Positions 27,217 to 36,473 are shown, counted from the stretch's first letter. The stretch is 64,000 nt of DNA from Bradyrhizobium sp. SK17 (GCF_002831585.1 NZ_CP025113.1:7331001-7395000), one strand, 5' to 3'. Notes: generated by a model from the letters alone, not told the origin. Numbers and translations are program-made.

Positions 27217-28269
27217 TCACGCCACTGCGGACCGCGGCCGCAGCGTCGCCGGCACATGTGTGTCGATCCAGGCTGAGATCGCACGCTGGTTGCGATGGTA
27301 GAGCAGTCCGGCGGCGATCACGGCAATGCCGATCAGCGACAGCGAGAACGGAAACCACAGCGAATCCTTGAACACGACGTCGGCGAGATGCCCGAGATAG
27401 AGGCAGATGCCGAACGCGCCGAACACCGCATAGGCGCGCCGCATCAGGATCACGGCGAGCGCGACAAGGCCGACATTGAACAGGCAGTACAGCGCCCTGC
27501 CGAGTTCGGTCGCGCTGCTCGACGCGGTAATCCCGCCCCAGAACGCCATCAGGCCGAACAGATGCAGCCAGAACGCAAAGTCACCGCTGCGGCTGCGATA
27601 GTCGACGATCCAGGCCACCGCGAGCACCGCCAATCCGAACCAGACCGACACCCGGCGCCGGGTCTCGAAATCGGCATAGGCAGTGCCGCTGAACCACGGC
27701 GCCAGGTCCATCGACATGAACCACAACGCGACCGCGATGATCGCGACGATGAAGGCGAAGCGGAAGTAGCGCAGCGCGACGACGCCGGCGACGACCGTCG
27801 CGACCTCCATGAAGATCCAGCTGCCCTTCACCCAGACGTAGAAGTCCTGCACGGTGCCCGGCTTGCCGAATTTGCCCCACCAGCCCAGCTCGTCCTGGAT
27901 GCCGTAGACCGCCAGCGGCGCCATCGAGACCGCGAACGCGATCAGCAGGCCGCCGGGAACCCGTAGATTCTTGTCGTGCCAGAGATAATGCCCGGCCACG
28001 GTAAAACCGACCGCGTAGGCAATCGCACAGGCCGTGAGCGCCCGGCCGCCCATCTGGGTGAAGGCCAGGGTCGAAAACAGACCCATGGCGCCGATCACGA
28101 TCAGCGCACCGGCGTACCAGAGCACGTGCGCGGCATCGAATTTGGCGGGCGCGCTTGCGTCACCGACGGCACCACCATTCGCCAGGAAGGCCAGCAAACG
28201 TTCCAGGTCGGCAGGGCTGATCACCCCAGCCTCGGCGGCTTGGCGGAGATCCTTCGCTGAATACGACAT
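27217..28269 (-). CDS. Multi-pass membrane protein, DUF2157-like
   Basis: A 350-residue protein with a soluble N-terminal helix pair (MSYSAKDLRQAAEAGVISPA, DLERLLAFLANG) followed by roughly ten hydrophobic helices, for example VLWYAGALIVIGAMGLFSTL and LGRALYCLFNVGLVALAVIL. The N-terminal ...AGVIS...LERLL pattern and helix-rich remainder resemble DUF2157; the assignment is tentative. The start at 28269 follows GGAAAGCCC. Upstream lies a pair of identical-type palindromes (28348-28382) well placed for a repressor. Confidence 0.75.
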   Translation of the reverse strand: MSYSAKDLRQAAEAGVISPADLERLLAFLANGGAVGDASAPAKFDAAHVLWYAGALIVIGAMGLFSTLAFTQMGGRALTACAIAYAVGFTVAGHYLWHDKNLRVPGGLLIAFAVSMAPLAVYGIQDELGWWGKFGKPGTVQDFYVWVKGSWIFMEVATVVAGVVALRYFRFAFIVAIIAVALWFMSMDLAPWFSGTAYADFETRRRVSVWFGLAVLAVAWIVDYRSRSGDFAFWLHLFGLMAFWGGITASSSATELGRALYCLFNVGLVALAVILMRRAYAVFGAFGICLYLGHLADVVFKDSLWFPFSLSLIGIAVIAAGLLYHRNQRAISAWIDTHVPATLRPRSAVA

Positions 28270-28347
28270 GGGCTTTCCCTTACGGCCGGTTCCCGCGCCT
28301 TCGCGACAAACCGACGGCGTGCTTCTCCACATCAGTATACTCAAACA

Positions 28348-28382
28348 TGAGCAACGTTCAATAACTATTTGAGCGACGCTCA
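28348..28382. promoter_or_regulatory. Tandem 13-bp palindromic operator pair
   Basis: TGAGCAACGTTCA (28348-28360) and TGAGCGACGCTCA (28370-28382) share the dyad TGAGC-N-ACG-N-TCA/TGAGCGNCGCTCA. Their centres are 22 bp apart, two helical turns. They sit 79-113 bp upstream of the membrane protein start at 28269. The form suits a TetR-type dimer pair, but no regulator gene is adjacent. Confidence 0.6.
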
Positions 28383-28939
28383 AGAATTGTGATCCCGGAT
28401 CGGCCAATTTACCTCGAACCGGCCGTTTGGGCATGGGGTCTGCGGAGACCGACGCCCCGGCCAACCGTCGTATCGGGTGGCGCCGCTGCCCGATACGACG
28501 CCTCTATCGCGTGACGATATTGCGAGAGACACAAGACGATCGCGCCAACGGGCGGCGACATGATCGTCGCGCAGACAGTGAACGAGTAGCTCGAGAGCGA
28601 TGGCGGACGATCGTTCGGCAGGCCACCAGGGCAAATCCGAACGCGCGCCTCCGTCGTCTCGCATGTCCGAAGCTTGTCTCGAACATTGCGCTTTGCTGCT
28701 GACGATAGCGATCCGATGAATTGAGCTCGACGCGGCAGACAATGTCGACAGAGTTCACCACGGGAATTGCCGGCGTCGCCGTCGAATCCTGACACCGTCC
28801 TGACGACACGAACACGCGCGTCGCGACACAGTTTTACAATCCGACATTCATCGAGCTTGCGACAATTTCACGATACATCGGCAGCGTTTTCCCTATGCTC
28901 GCTGGCGGGGTTGGTCATGAAACCGCATGGGGACTCATC
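28383..28939. other. Gene-poor stretch upstream of outer-membrane barrel gene
   Basis: About 560 bp with several overlapping Arg/Ser-rich frames but no ribosome site or recognisable domain. It may contain a decayed gene; the last ~100 bp should hold the promoter of the barrel gene. Confidence 0.4.
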
Positions 28940-29707
28940 ATGAAACGAATTCTGCTCAGCGTTGCCAGCCTCGCTGCAATCGGTACACCGGCTTTCGCCG
29001 CCGATCTCGCGCCACGCAGCTACATGCCGACCAAGGCACCGCCGCTGGTCTCGCCCGCATACGATTGGAGCGGCTTCTATGTCGGCATCAACGGCGGCGG
29101 CGGATGGGACAGGGACTGCTGGAATAACACCGCGCTGTTTGGCGTGCCCGTGAGCCCAAGCGCCGGCGAGGGGTGTGCCAGCAATTCAGGCGGCACGGTC
29201 GGCGGTCAGATCGGCTATCGCTGGCAGTCCGCATCGTGGGTGTTCGGCGTCGAAGCGCAAGGCAACTGGGCCGACATCTCCGGATCCAGCCAGAGCCTGG
29301 TTTTTCCCAACATCACGAACCAGAGCAAGATGGACGCGTTCGGACTGTTCACCGGCCAGATCGGCTACGCCTGGAACAACGTCCTGCTCTACGTGAAAGG
29401 CGGCGCTGCCGTCACCGACAATCAATATTCCGGCTGGTCGAACGCTACGGGCATCCAGCTGAGCTCGGCCAACGACACGCGTTGGGGCGGCACCGTCGGC
29501 GTCGGCCTCGAATATGGCTTCGCACCGAACTGGTCGCTGGCGGTCGAATACGACCATCTGTTCATGGGGACCAACAACGTCGCCTTCACAGGCATCGCGC
29601 CGGCCAATCTCGGCGTCAACACGCGCAACGAAGACATCAGCCAGGACGTCGATCTCGTCACTGCGCGCATCAACTACCGCTTCGGCTATGCCGCCAGCCG
29701 GTACTGA
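28940..29707 (+). CDS. Outer-membrane beta-barrel protein, Omp25/RopB-like
   Basis: A 255-residue barrel porin-like protein. The signal peptide is MKRILLSVASLAAIGTPAFA with cleavage before ADLAPRSY. The conserved YDWSGFYVGINGGGGW opens the first strands, FTGQIGYAWNNVLLYVKGGA and VGVGLEYGFAPNWSLAVEYD form middle strands, and the chain ends on an aromatic (INYRFGYAASRY), as outer-membrane barrels do. Rhizobial relatives are major surface proteins. The start at 28940 is supported by the signal peptide. Confidence 0.92.
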   Translation: MKRILLSVASLAAIGTPAFAADLAPRSYMPTKAPPLVSPAYDWSGFYVGINGGGGWDRDCWNNTALFGVPVSPSAGEGCASNSGGTVGGQIGYRWQSASWVFGVEAQGNWADISGSSQSLVFPNITNQSKMDAFGLFTGQIGYAWNNVLLYVKGGAAVTDNQYSGWSNATGIQLSSANDTRWGGTVGVGLEYGFAPNWSLAVEYDHLFMGTNNVAFTGIAPANLGVNTRNEDISQDVDLVTARINYRFGYAASRY

Positions 29708-29719
29708 GGGAGATTGAAT

Positions 29720-30043
29720 GTGACAATAGTGCGCCAGGCGATCATCATCCTGTCCGCTGCGATCTCGATCGGGATCCTTGCGCCGGACGCCGTCTGGGCG
29801 CGTGGTGGCGGTCACGGCGGCGGCGGATTCCACGGCGGTGGCGGCTTCCATGGCGGCTTCGGCCGCGGTGGGTTTTATCGCGGATATGGCTGGGGTTTCG
29901 GACCGGGCTTCTACTACGGGCCGGGCTACTACTACGGCTACCCTTACTACGGATATCCCTACGAGGGCGGCTGCTATCTGGTTCGACGGCGCGTCCACAC
30001 CTCGCGCGGCTGGCGTATCCGCACCGTGCGGATTTGCGACTGA
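29720..30043 (+). CDS. Gly/Tyr/His-rich exported protein
   Basis: A 107-residue protein: hydrophobic signal (IIILSAAISIGILAPDAVWA), then low-complexity RGGGHGGGGFHGGGGF and a Tyr-rich run of the YYYGYPYYGYPYE type, then a basic end with two Cys (GGCYLVRRR, RTVRICD). GTG at 29720 has GGGAG 7 bp upstream; an ATG at 29718 is out of frame. It starts 12 bp after the barrel gene, so the two are probably cotranscribed. Function unknown; the His/Gly repeats could bind metal. Confidence 0.8.
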   Translation: MTIVRQAIIILSAAISIGILAPDAVWARGGGHGGGGFHGGGGFHGGFGRGGFYRGYGWGFGPGFYYGPGYYYGYPYYGYPYEGGCYLVRRRVHTSRGWRIRTVRICD

Positions 30044-30118
30044 TCGAGAGGTCACGGGGAAAGGTCGCAGGATCTTTCCCCGGCATGGCCGGGAGTGCAG
30101 CGACGACGGGCGCGTGCC

Positions 30119-31288
30119 CTACTCCGCGAGCGCCTTCATCTCTGCGTAGAGGTCCGACTTGCCCTCGAAGCCGATGCCGGGAAGATCGGGCATCACGATG
30201 TGGCCGTTCTCGACACGCACGCCGTCGGGGAAGCCACCATAGGGCTGGAATAGATCCGGATAGCTCTCATTGCCGCCGAGCCCGAGCCCGGCTGCGATGT
30301 TGAGCGACATCTGGTGGCCGCCATGCGGGATACAGCGGCTCGGCGACCAGCCATGGGTCTTCAGCACCGCGAGCGTGCGCTGATATTCGCACAGCCCGTA
30401 AGACAGCGCGCAGTCGAATTGCAGCCAGTCGCGGTCCGGTCGCATGCCGCCGTAGCGGATCAGGTTGCGCGCATCCTGGTGGCTGAACAGGTTCTCGCCG
30501 GTCGCCATCGGGCCCGGATAGAACTCGGCCAGCGTGGCCTGCAACGCATAGTCGAGCGGATCGCCGGCCTCCTCGTACCAGAACAGCGGATACTCCCGCA
30601 GCATCTTGGCGTAGGCGATCGCGGTCTCCAGATCGAAGCGGCCATTGGCGTCGACCGCGAGCTGCGCGTCGCGGCCGATCTCCTTGAGCACCGCCTCGAT
30701 GCGCTCGCGATCCTCGGCGAGATCAGCGCCGCCGATCTTCATCTTCACGACGTTGTAGCCGCGATCGAGATAGCCGCGCATCTCCTTGCGCAGCGCACCG
30801 AGGTCCTTGCCCGGATAGTAGTAGCCGCCGGCGGCGTAGACGAAGACCCGCGGATTGGCGCTCAAGCCGTGACGCTCGGCGAGCAGCCGGAACAGCGGCT
30901 TGCCGGCGATCTTGGCCACCGCGTCCCACACCGCCATGTCGATGGTGCCGACCGCGACCGAGCGCTCGCCATGACCGCCCGGCTTCTCGTTCGACATCAG
31001 CGTCGACCACACCTTGTCCGGATCGAGATTGTCGCCGGTAGCATCGAGCAGCGATTTCGGATCGGCTTCCGTGAGGCGCGGCGCGAAGCGCTCTCGGATC
31101 AGCCCGCCCTGCCCGTAGCGGCCGTTGGAATTGAAGCCATAGCCGACCACCCGCTTGCCGTCGCGCACCACATCGGTGACCACCGCGACCAGGCTCGAGG
31201 TCATCTTGGTGAAGTCGATATAGGCGTTGCGGATCGGCGAGGAGATCGGTTTTGTGACTTCGCGGACGTCGACGATACGGACGGACAT
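30119..31288 (-). CDS. tarD: D(-)-tartrate dehydratase
   Basis: An enolase-superfamily enzyme that dehydrates D-tartrate to oxaloacetate. The 389-residue protein agrees from end to end with the biochemically characterised Bradyrhizobium japonicum TarD as I recall it. All functional residues sit at the published type of positions: Lys182-x-Lys184 (VVKMKIGG), metal ligands Asp213 (AVDANG), Glu239 (WYEEAGD) and Glu265 (ATGENLF), and His322 (CIPHGGHQ). It stands alone on the minus strand with no transporter beside it. Confidence 0.95.
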   Translation of the reverse strand: MSVRIVDVREVTKPISSPIRNAYIDFTKMTSSLVAVVTDVVRDGKRVVGYGFNSNGRYGQGGLIRERFAPRLTEADPKSLLDATGDNLDPDKVWSTLMSNEKPGGHGERSVAVGTIDMAVWDAVAKIAGKPLFRLLAERHGLSANPRVFVYAAGGYYYPGKDLGALRKEMRGYLDRGYNVVKMKIGGADLAEDRERIEAVLKEIGRDAQLAVDANGRFDLETAIAYAKMLREYPLFWYEEAGDPLDYALQATLAEFYPGPMATGENLFSHQDARNLIRYGGMRPDRDWLQFDCALSYGLCEYQRTLAVLKTHGWSPSRCIPHGGHQMSLNIAAGLGLGGNESYPDLFQPYGGFPDGVRVENGHIVMPDLPGIGFEGKSDLYAEMKALAE

Positions 31289-31325
31289 GATGTTCGATCC
31301 TTTGACGCGTGAGTGCTCAACTTCC

Positions 31326-31413
31326 CGTCATGCCCGGGCTTGTCCCGGGCATCCACGTCTTTCTTTCGTGGCGCCCCAAGACGTGGATGGCCGGGACAAG
31401 CCCGGCCATGACG
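31326..31413. repeat. Palindromic intergenic repeat, CGTCATGCCCGGGCTTGTCC family
   Basis: CGTCATGCCCGGGCTTGTCC on the left and GGGACAAGCCCGGCCATGACG on the right, with inner arms CATCCACGTCTT and AAGACGTGGATG. About 88 bp. A full second copy lies at 59114 and a half copy at 12991. The translated left arm gives the familiar spurious peptide MPGLVPGIH. Confidence 0.92.
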
Positions 31414-31446
31414 GCCTCCATGACGCAGTTCGCGCGTCGCACGTGA

Positions 31447-31713
31447 TCAGGACTTCGCCTTATCCCGAAAATACGGCTCGACCGGCCCGTGCACCTTGAT
31501 GGTCAGCGGATTGCCGTAGCGGTCCTTGGCGTTGCCGGCGGTGACCCGCACCCAGCCCTCGCTGATGCAGTACTCCTCGACATTGGTCTTCTCGGCGCCC
31601 TTGAAGCGGATGCCGACGTCGCGCGCCAGGATCTCCGCGTTGTAGTACGGGCTGTTCGGATCGACCGAGAGGCGGTCGGGGAATTGGTCGTTGGTGTCGT
31701 TGGTCTCGCTCAT
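31447..31713 (-). CDS. DUF3297 family protein
   Basis: An 88-residue protein matching DUF3297: FPDRLSVDPNSPYYNAEIL, then VGIRFKGAEKTNVEEYCISE and GWVRVTAGNAKDRYGNPLTI. Function unknown; the family is small, soluble and widespread in Proteobacteria, often cotranscribed with other small genes. Its ATG overlaps the stop codon of the glutathione peroxidase gene (ATGA), which fixes the start and implies coupled translation. Confidence 0.9.
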   Translation of the reverse strand: MSETNDTNDQFPDRLSVDPNSPYYNAEILARDVGIRFKGAEKTNVEEYCISEGWVRVTAGNAKDRYGNPLTIKVHGPVEPYFRDKAKS

Positions 31714-32186
31714 AGCAACGCCTCGATATCCTTCTTCAATCCTTCGGGCCGGGCGGTCGGCGCATGCCGCGCTACGACCTTGCCGGCGCGATCGACCAGG
31801 AACTTGGTGAAGTTCCATTTGATCGCGGGCCCGAGCAGGCCCGACTTCTCACGTTTCAGGTGTTCGTACAATGGATGCGCGCCGCTGCCATTGACGTCGA
31901 TCTTGGCGAACATCGGGAACGTCACGGCGTAGTTGGTTTCGCAGAATGTGGCGATCTGCCTGGCATCGCCGGGCTCCTGCGCGCCGAACTGGTTGCAGGG
32001 GAAGCCGAGCACGGCAAAGCCGCGCGGCGACAATCCGGCGTGCAGCTCCTGGAGGCCCTTGTATTGCGGCGTGAACCCGCAGGCGCTCGCCGTGTTGACG
32101 ATCAGCAGCACCTGCCCCTCGAACTGCCGCAACGGCATGTCCTCGCCGGCGAGCGACTTGGCGGTGAAGTCGTAGACCGTTGCCAT
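31710..32186 (-). CDS. Glutathione peroxidase family protein (Cys type)
   Basis: A thiol peroxidase that reduces hydroperoxides, of 158 residues. The peroxidatic Cys36 is in NTASACGFTPQYKGL, Gln66 in GFPCNQFGAQEPG and the Trp in KWNFTKFLVD complete the catalytic set. Bacterial Cys-GPx proteins usually use thioredoxin; the second Cys (FPCNQF) could be resolving. An AGGAGGGG ribosome site precedes ATGATG at 32189/32186; the second ATG has better spacing. It overlaps DUF3297. Confidence 0.93.
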   Translation of the reverse strand: MATVYDFTAKSLAGEDMPLRQFEGQVLLIVNTASACGFTPQYKGLQELHAGLSPRGFAVLGFPCNQFGAQEPGDARQIATFCETNYAVTFPMFAKIDVNGSGAHPLYEHLKREKSGLLGPAIKWNFTKFLVDRAGKVVARHAPTARPEGLKKDIEALL

Positions 32187-32259
32187 CATCCCCTCCTATC
32201 TGCGTACAATCTCCGCGCAAACGCGTGCCGCGTTTGTCGCGAGGGAAAACCGGGACCCA

Positions 32260-33651
32260 CTAGGTCACCGGATCAATCGGTGACGACGGCGTCCCGCCGG
32301 CCTCGATCGCCTCGCCCGCGGCAAGACAGAGGTCCTCGCGATAACGCGCGGCCACAAGCTGCACGCCGACCGGAATCCGCCCGACGAGGCCGGTGGAGAC
32401 GACGAGCCCCGGAAGCCCCATGAACGGGATCGCGATCTGCGCCAGTTGCGCGTGCCACACCCGCGCGAACGACGCCTCGTCCTTGCGGTCGAGATGATCC
32501 GGGAACGGCAACTCACCGGACACCGGCATCAGCAGCACCGGATATTTGTCGAGGAAGGCGAACCATTCGCGGGTCAAGGTCGCGCGGCGGGTCAGCGCCT
32601 GCGACAGATCGAACGGATGCACCCTGGCGCCGACGCCGCGCAGGCAGGCCAGCGCACCGGGATCGCCCTCGCGCTCGGCAAAGGCGAGCTGCGCCTCGTA
32701 GCCGTCGCCGAGCCAGAGCCGGGTCTGGATCTCGGCCGCCTCGCGCAGCGACGGCGTATCGGCGACCTCCTCGACGATCCAGCCGGCATCTCGCAGACGT
32801 TTGCCGGCATCGGCGACCGCAGCGACCACTTCCCGTGCCGGGTTGAGTCCATCGGGATTGAGGCACATCGCAACCCGCTTCTCGCGCGGTGGCCCCTCGA
32901 GCGGCACCGGCGCGTACCAGGGATCGCGATAGTCCGGCGCCGACATCGCCGCGAGCGAAATGCGCAGATCATTCACCGTGCGCGCCAGCGGGCCGGAAAC
33001 CGCGCTGATCTGCGGGCCGATCGGACGCTCCGGCAATGCCGCGTTGAAGGCCGGGATGCGGCCCAGGCTCGGCCGCAGGCCGTGCACGCCGCAGGCATAG
33101 GCCGGATAGCGGATCGAGCCGGCGATGTCGGTGCCGTGGGCGATGTGGCCGATGCCGGCCGCGACCGCCGAGCCCGCGCCGCCCGACGAGCCGCCCGGGG
33201 TGATGCCGGGATCGCGCGGGTTCTTGGTGTCGCCGTGGATGAGGTTGGTGGTGAACCAGCGATACGACACCGCCGGACAATTGGTGCGGCCGAGCAGCAC
33301 CGCGCCGGCCTTGCGCAGATTGGCGACCACCGGGTTGTCGACCTTGGCGATCAGGTCGCGCTGCGCCTTCAGGCCATTGGTGGTGGCGTAGCCCTCCTGG
33401 TCGACATTGACCTTGATCGTGACCGGCACGCCGGCGAGCGGCCCCATTGCGTCACCGCGCGCAATTGCCGCATCGATCGCGGCCGCCTGCGCCAGCACGT
33501 CGTCCGGCCGGTGATCGACCACCGCGTTGATGTCAGGGTTGACCGCATCGAGCCGGGCGAGCCCGGCCTCCGCCGCCTCCTTCGCCGACACCTTCTTCGA
33601 TTTGATGAGGCCGGCGAGCTCGGTTGCCGACAGACGCCAAAGATCCTGCAT
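32260..33651 (-). CDS. Amidase signature family protein
   Basis: A 463-residue amidase hydrolysing a carboxamide. The Ser-cisSer-Lys triad is visible: Lys80 (VPVTIKVNV), the cis-Ser in TPGGSSGGAGSAVAAG (155/156) and the nucleophile Ser179 in GTDIAGSIRYPA. The usual GSDTGGS strand is slightly altered (GTDIAGS). The specific amide is unknown; the length and N-terminal LSATELAGLIKSKKVSAKE are standard for the family, which also includes GatA. Confidence 0.9.
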   Translation of the reverse strand: MQDLWRLSATELAGLIKSKKVSAKEAAEAGLARLDAVNPDINAVVDHRPDDVLAQAAAIDAAIARGDAMGPLAGVPVTIKVNVDQEGYATTNGLKAQRDLIAKVDNPVVANLRKAGAVLLGRTNCPAVSYRWFTTNLIHGDTKNPRDPGITPGGSSGGAGSAVAAGIGHIAHGTDIAGSIRYPAYACGVHGLRPSLGRIPAFNAALPERPIGPQISAVSGPLARTVNDLRISLAAMSAPDYRDPWYAPVPLEGPPREKRVAMCLNPDGLNPAREVVAAVADAGKRLRDAGWIVEEVADTPSLREAAEIQTRLWLGDGYEAQLAFAEREGDPGALACLRGVGARVHPFDLSQALTRRATLTREWFAFLDKYPVLLMPVSGELPFPDHLDRKDEASFARVWHAQLAQIAIPFMGLPGLVVSTGLVGRIPVGVQLVAARYREDLCLAAGEAIEAGGTPSSPIDPVT

Positions 33652-33723
33652 GTGCTACTCCGTGTGACGGAGGCGTTTTAGCGCCGCATGCAGGCCAAGG
33701 CCAGCGGATCGCTGCCTAACCGA

Positions 33724-34293
33724 TCAGCGGACATGCGCGATGTAGTAGGCAAGGTCGCCGATCTGCTCCTTGGTGACCGTCTGCATCACGTCGGCCATGG
33801 TGGCGTCGTAGCCGTGGCGGCTGTTGTCCTTGTATTCAGCCAGCGTCTTGGCGAGGTAATCCTCGCGCTGGTTGGCGATGCGCGGCACGTTCTCCTTGCC
33901 GGAGAAATCGGTGTTGTGACAGGTGTTGCAGCGGTTCTGCTGCGCCAACGCCTGGCCGCGCGCCATCCGCACGGGGTCGCCGGCATCGGCCGGCGGCGCA
34001 GGCTTTGGCAGCGTGGCGATGAAATCCGAGAAGCTGCGCAAATCGTCGTCGGTCATCGATTTCGCCATCTCGTTCATCGGGTCGAACACCCTGAGCTTCT
34101 CGCGAAACATGAACAGCTGGATCAGCGCGTAGGGCGCCTGCTGGCCTCCAAGCGAAGGTGTGTTCTCGGTCTCCGAGGTGCCGTGCTCGCCGTGACAGGC
34201 AAAGCACGCGACGCTGCGCTCCTGGATGGTCTCGGCGTTTGCGGAGAAGGCAATGGAGGCGAGTGCCAGGACTGCGATGATTGCTCTTTGCAT
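33724..34293 (-). CDS. Periplasmic diheme cytochrome c
   Basis: A 189-residue exported protein with signal peptide [20 protein letters not shown] and two class I heme sites, CFACH (residues ~31-35) and CNTCH (~121-125), the c4-type layout of two fused domains. [16 protein letters not shown] and [16 protein letters not shown] are the matching proximal segments of the two domains. It probably carries electrons from a periplasmic dehydrogenase to an oxidase. The PQQ-type dehydrogenase gene lies upstream on the same strand, separated by a palindromic repeat. Confidence 0.92.
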   Translation of the reverse strand: MQRAIIAVLALASIAFSANAETIQERSVACFACHGEHGTSETENTPSLGGQQAPYALIQLFMFREKLRVFDPMNEMAKSMTDDDLRSFSDFIATLPKPAPPADAGDPVRMARGQALAQQNRCNTCHNTDFSGKENVPRIANQREDYLAKTLAEYKDNSRHGYDATMADVMQTVTKEQIGDLAYYIAHVR

Positions 34294-34313
34294 TGGCCGC
34301 TCCCGGCATGTTC

Positions 34314-34433
34314 CGTCATTGCGAGGAGCGAAGCGACAAAGCAATCCATGGTGCCGCAAGTGGCGCAATGGATTGCTTCGCGGAGCTTGTCATCCGGCGG
34401 CGCTTCGCGCCGACCGGGTGGCTCGCAATGACG
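34314..34433. repeat. Palindromic intergenic repeat, CGTCATTGCGAG family
   Basis: CGTCATTGCGAGGAGCGAAG then AAGCAATCCATGG on the left pairs with CAATGGATTGCTTCGCGGAG and CTCGCAATGACG on the right. About 120 bp, lying between the dehydrogenase and cytochrome genes. Confidence 0.9.
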
Positions 34434-34450
34434 ATGACTAGACTTTCAAC

Positions 34451-35725
34451 TTACTGGTTCGCCACCTTCGGCTTGCCATAACTGATGCGATAGACCGCGC
34501 CGTTCCAGTCGTCGGAGACCAGCAGCGAGCCGTCCTTCAGCAGCATCACGTCGACCGGACGGCCGACATACTTGTTGTCCTCGAGGAAGCCGGTCAGGAA
34601 CGGCTCGACCGATTTCACGGTGCCGTCCTTGTTCAGCTTGACCACGACGACGTCGCCGCCCTGCTTCTGCGACTTGTTCCAGGAGCCGTGGCGCGCGACG
34701 AAGATCGCGTTCTTGTAGGTCTTCGGGAACATGCTGCCAGTGTAGAAGCGCATGCCGAGCGAGGCGGTATGCGGACCCATCAGGCCGACCGGTGGCGTGT
34801 AGTCCTTGCAGGACTTACCCCAGCCGAGTTCCTGGTCGATGATGTTGCCCTGGTAGCAGAACGGCGCGCCGAAATCCTCGCCCGCCTTGGTGACGCGGTT
34901 GAGCTCGTCTTCCGGCACCGTCTCCGACAGCCAGTCGCGGCCGTTGTCGGTGAAGTACATCTGCTTGGTCTCGGGATTCCAGTCGAAGCCGACCGAGTTG
35001 CGGACGCCGAGCGCATAGACCTCGGCGCCGGAGCCGTCGAGATTGATGCGGCGGATCTGGCCGTGGTCGGCGTCGTGCAGCACGTTGTTGCCGGGCTGGC
35101 CGACCGGGACATAGAGCTTGTTGTCGGGACCGATGGCGATGAACTTCCAGCCATGCGCCTCGTCCTTCGGCAGCTTGTCGTAGATCACGACAGGCTTCGG
35201 CGGGTTGTCCAGATTGTCCTCGATCTTGTCGATCTTGGAGATCTTCGAGAGCTCGGCGATGTAGAGCGTGCCGTCCTTGAAGGCAACGCCGTTCGGGCGG
35301 TAGAGGCCGGAGGCGATCACCTTGACCGAGCGCTTGCCGTCCTTGTTGACGATTGCATAGACCTTGTCGACCAGCCGGCTGCCGACGAACACGGTGCCCT
35401 TGTCGCCGAGCGCCAGCGAGCGCGCATTGGCCATGCCGGCAGCGTAGACCTCGACATTGAAGCCGGCAGGGACCTTGAGCTTGGCGAGCGGCAGCTTGTC
35501 GGGCGCGGCCGGGATCGGCGGCCCCACGACCGGCGCAAGCTTGGCGGCGGCTTCATTGTCGGGACGCCCGATCAAGGGTGAGCCCGGCGGCAGCGGCTGG
35601 ACGGCCGGCGCGGCACCTGCGGCGGGCGCCGCTGCCGGTTGCTGCGCCGCAGCAGAGAGCGTGAACGCCCCCAGCATGGCGCCTGCGAGCAGCAGGCTGC
35701 GCGGTGCGAACGAGTGTTTTTTCAT
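34451..35725 (-). CDS. Sorbosone dehydrogenase-like PQQ-dependent oxidoreductase
   Basis: A 424-residue periplasmic six-bladed beta-propeller of the glucose/sorbosone dehydrogenase family, expected to oxidise an aldose or aldehyde using PQQ. A signal peptide (LLLAGAMLGAFTLSAAA) and an Ala/Pro-rich linker lead into the propeller: FNVEVYAAGMANARSLALG, KDGTLYIAELSKISKI, then HGWKFIAIGPDNKLYVPVG and NSVGFDWNPETKQMYFTDNG, and VGLMGPHTASLGMRFYTGS. The substrate is not readable. It lies next to a diheme cytochrome c and the pqq operon, which supports PQQ dependence by context. Confidence 0.9.
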   Translation of the reverse strand: MKKHSFAPRSLLLAGAMLGAFTLSAAAQQPAAAPAAGAAPAVQPLPPGSPLIGRPDNEAAAKLAPVVGPPIPAAPDKLPLAKLKVPAGFNVEVYAAGMANARSLALGDKGTVFVGSRLVDKVYAIVNKDGKRSVKVIASGLYRPNGVAFKDGTLYIAELSKISKIDKIEDNLDNPPKPVVIYDKLPKDEAHGWKFIAIGPDNKLYVPVGQPGNNVLHDADHGQIRRINLDGSGAEVYALGVRNSVGFDWNPETKQMYFTDNGRDWLSETVPEDELNRVTKAGEDFGAPFCYQGNIIDQELGWGKSCKDYTPPVGLMGPHTASLGMRFYTGSMFPKTYKNAIFVARHGSWNKSQKQGGDVVVVKLNKDGTVKSVEPFLTGFLEDNKYVGRPVDVMLLKDGSLLVSDDWNGAVYRISYGKPKVANQ

Positions 35726-35892
35726 GATTGATCTCCCCTGGGTGGAAGCCGTTGTTCATTGCGCCATTGACGTCGGCCGGCGCCGTCAGGCTTTCCGTTC
35801 CTAGTCTTGCGAATTTGTCCGGACAATTGCAATCGGAAACATCCCGCCATCGGCCAACGCATGGTTGTGACCGCGGCCTTGGTTGGCGTCCG

Positions 35893-36150
35893 TCAGTGCC
35901 TTGTCATCGAATGGTCCGGGCGATCGAGGACCGCCTCGGTGAACGGAAACTCCAGCACGATCTCGCCCTCGTCGTCGGTCACCTCGATGACCGCGCTGAG
36001 CAGCGCGCCATCGGCGCCCTCGGTCTTGAGCAGTTCGCGAATCATCGCCCGCGCCATTTCCCAGGCCCGATCCGGGTCGCGCAGGATTTCGCCGTCGGGA
36101 TCGGAGATCAGCTCGTCGCCGATACGGGTATTGAAGAAGTAGCGTGGCAT
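35893..36150 (-). CDS. DUF6894 family protein
   Basis: An 85-residue cytosolic protein with the short rhizobial DUF6894 pattern: MPRYFFNTRIGDELISDPDG, ILRDPDRAWEMARAMIREL, then VIEVTDDEGEIVLEFPFTEA. Paralogues are numerous in Bradyrhizobium; function unknown. It is divergent from pqqA. Confidence 0.85.
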   Translation of the reverse strand: MPRYFFNTRIGDELISDPDGEILRDPDRAWEMARAMIRELLKTEGADGALLSAVIEVTDDEGEIVLEFPFTEAVLDRPDHSMTRH

Positions 36151-36473
36151 CGGCTGAACTCGGCTTGGTTAGTCGCTCCCGTTGCGGAGAGCACAGAATC
36201 GTCACCAGGACCTTCGGAGGACCGTCTGGCCCCTGCTTGTTATTCCAACATCACCATTCACCGTGTGGCGAACAACAGGAAAAAGGTCTGATGCCACCGG
36301 GTTTTGACGGGAAATGCGCGCACAAATTTGTGACTTGGCCGGGTTCGCCTGCCGCAGTGCAGCATGCACCGGTGCAGAGCGTCTTGCAAAAAATTTAACT
36401 GGCGAACTTTTCCAGCCGCAGTAGTTTAACTTGCAGGGCGGAAAGTTCGTCCGGTTGCAACAAGGAGAGCCTA
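36151..36473. promoter_or_regulatory. pqqA upstream region with palindromes and a leader stem-loop
   Basis: The region contains a perfect 12-bp palindrome TGCACCGGTGCA (36365-36376), a 10-bp palindrome ACAAATTTGT (36322-36331), and an inverted repeat GGCGAACTTTTCC (36401-36413) with GGAAAGTTCGTCC (36440-36452) just before the AAGGAG ribosome site of pqqA. The last would form a stem-loop in the mRNA leader. A TTGACG hexamer at 36304 could be a -35 element but no clear -10 follows. Confidence 0.5.

Noticed and set aside
28380..28815. Overlapping 90-128 codon frames on both strands upstream of the barrel gene
   Set aside because: No ribosome sites or domains; a decayed TetR gene was considered because of the nearby operators, but no helix-turn-helix sequence was found.
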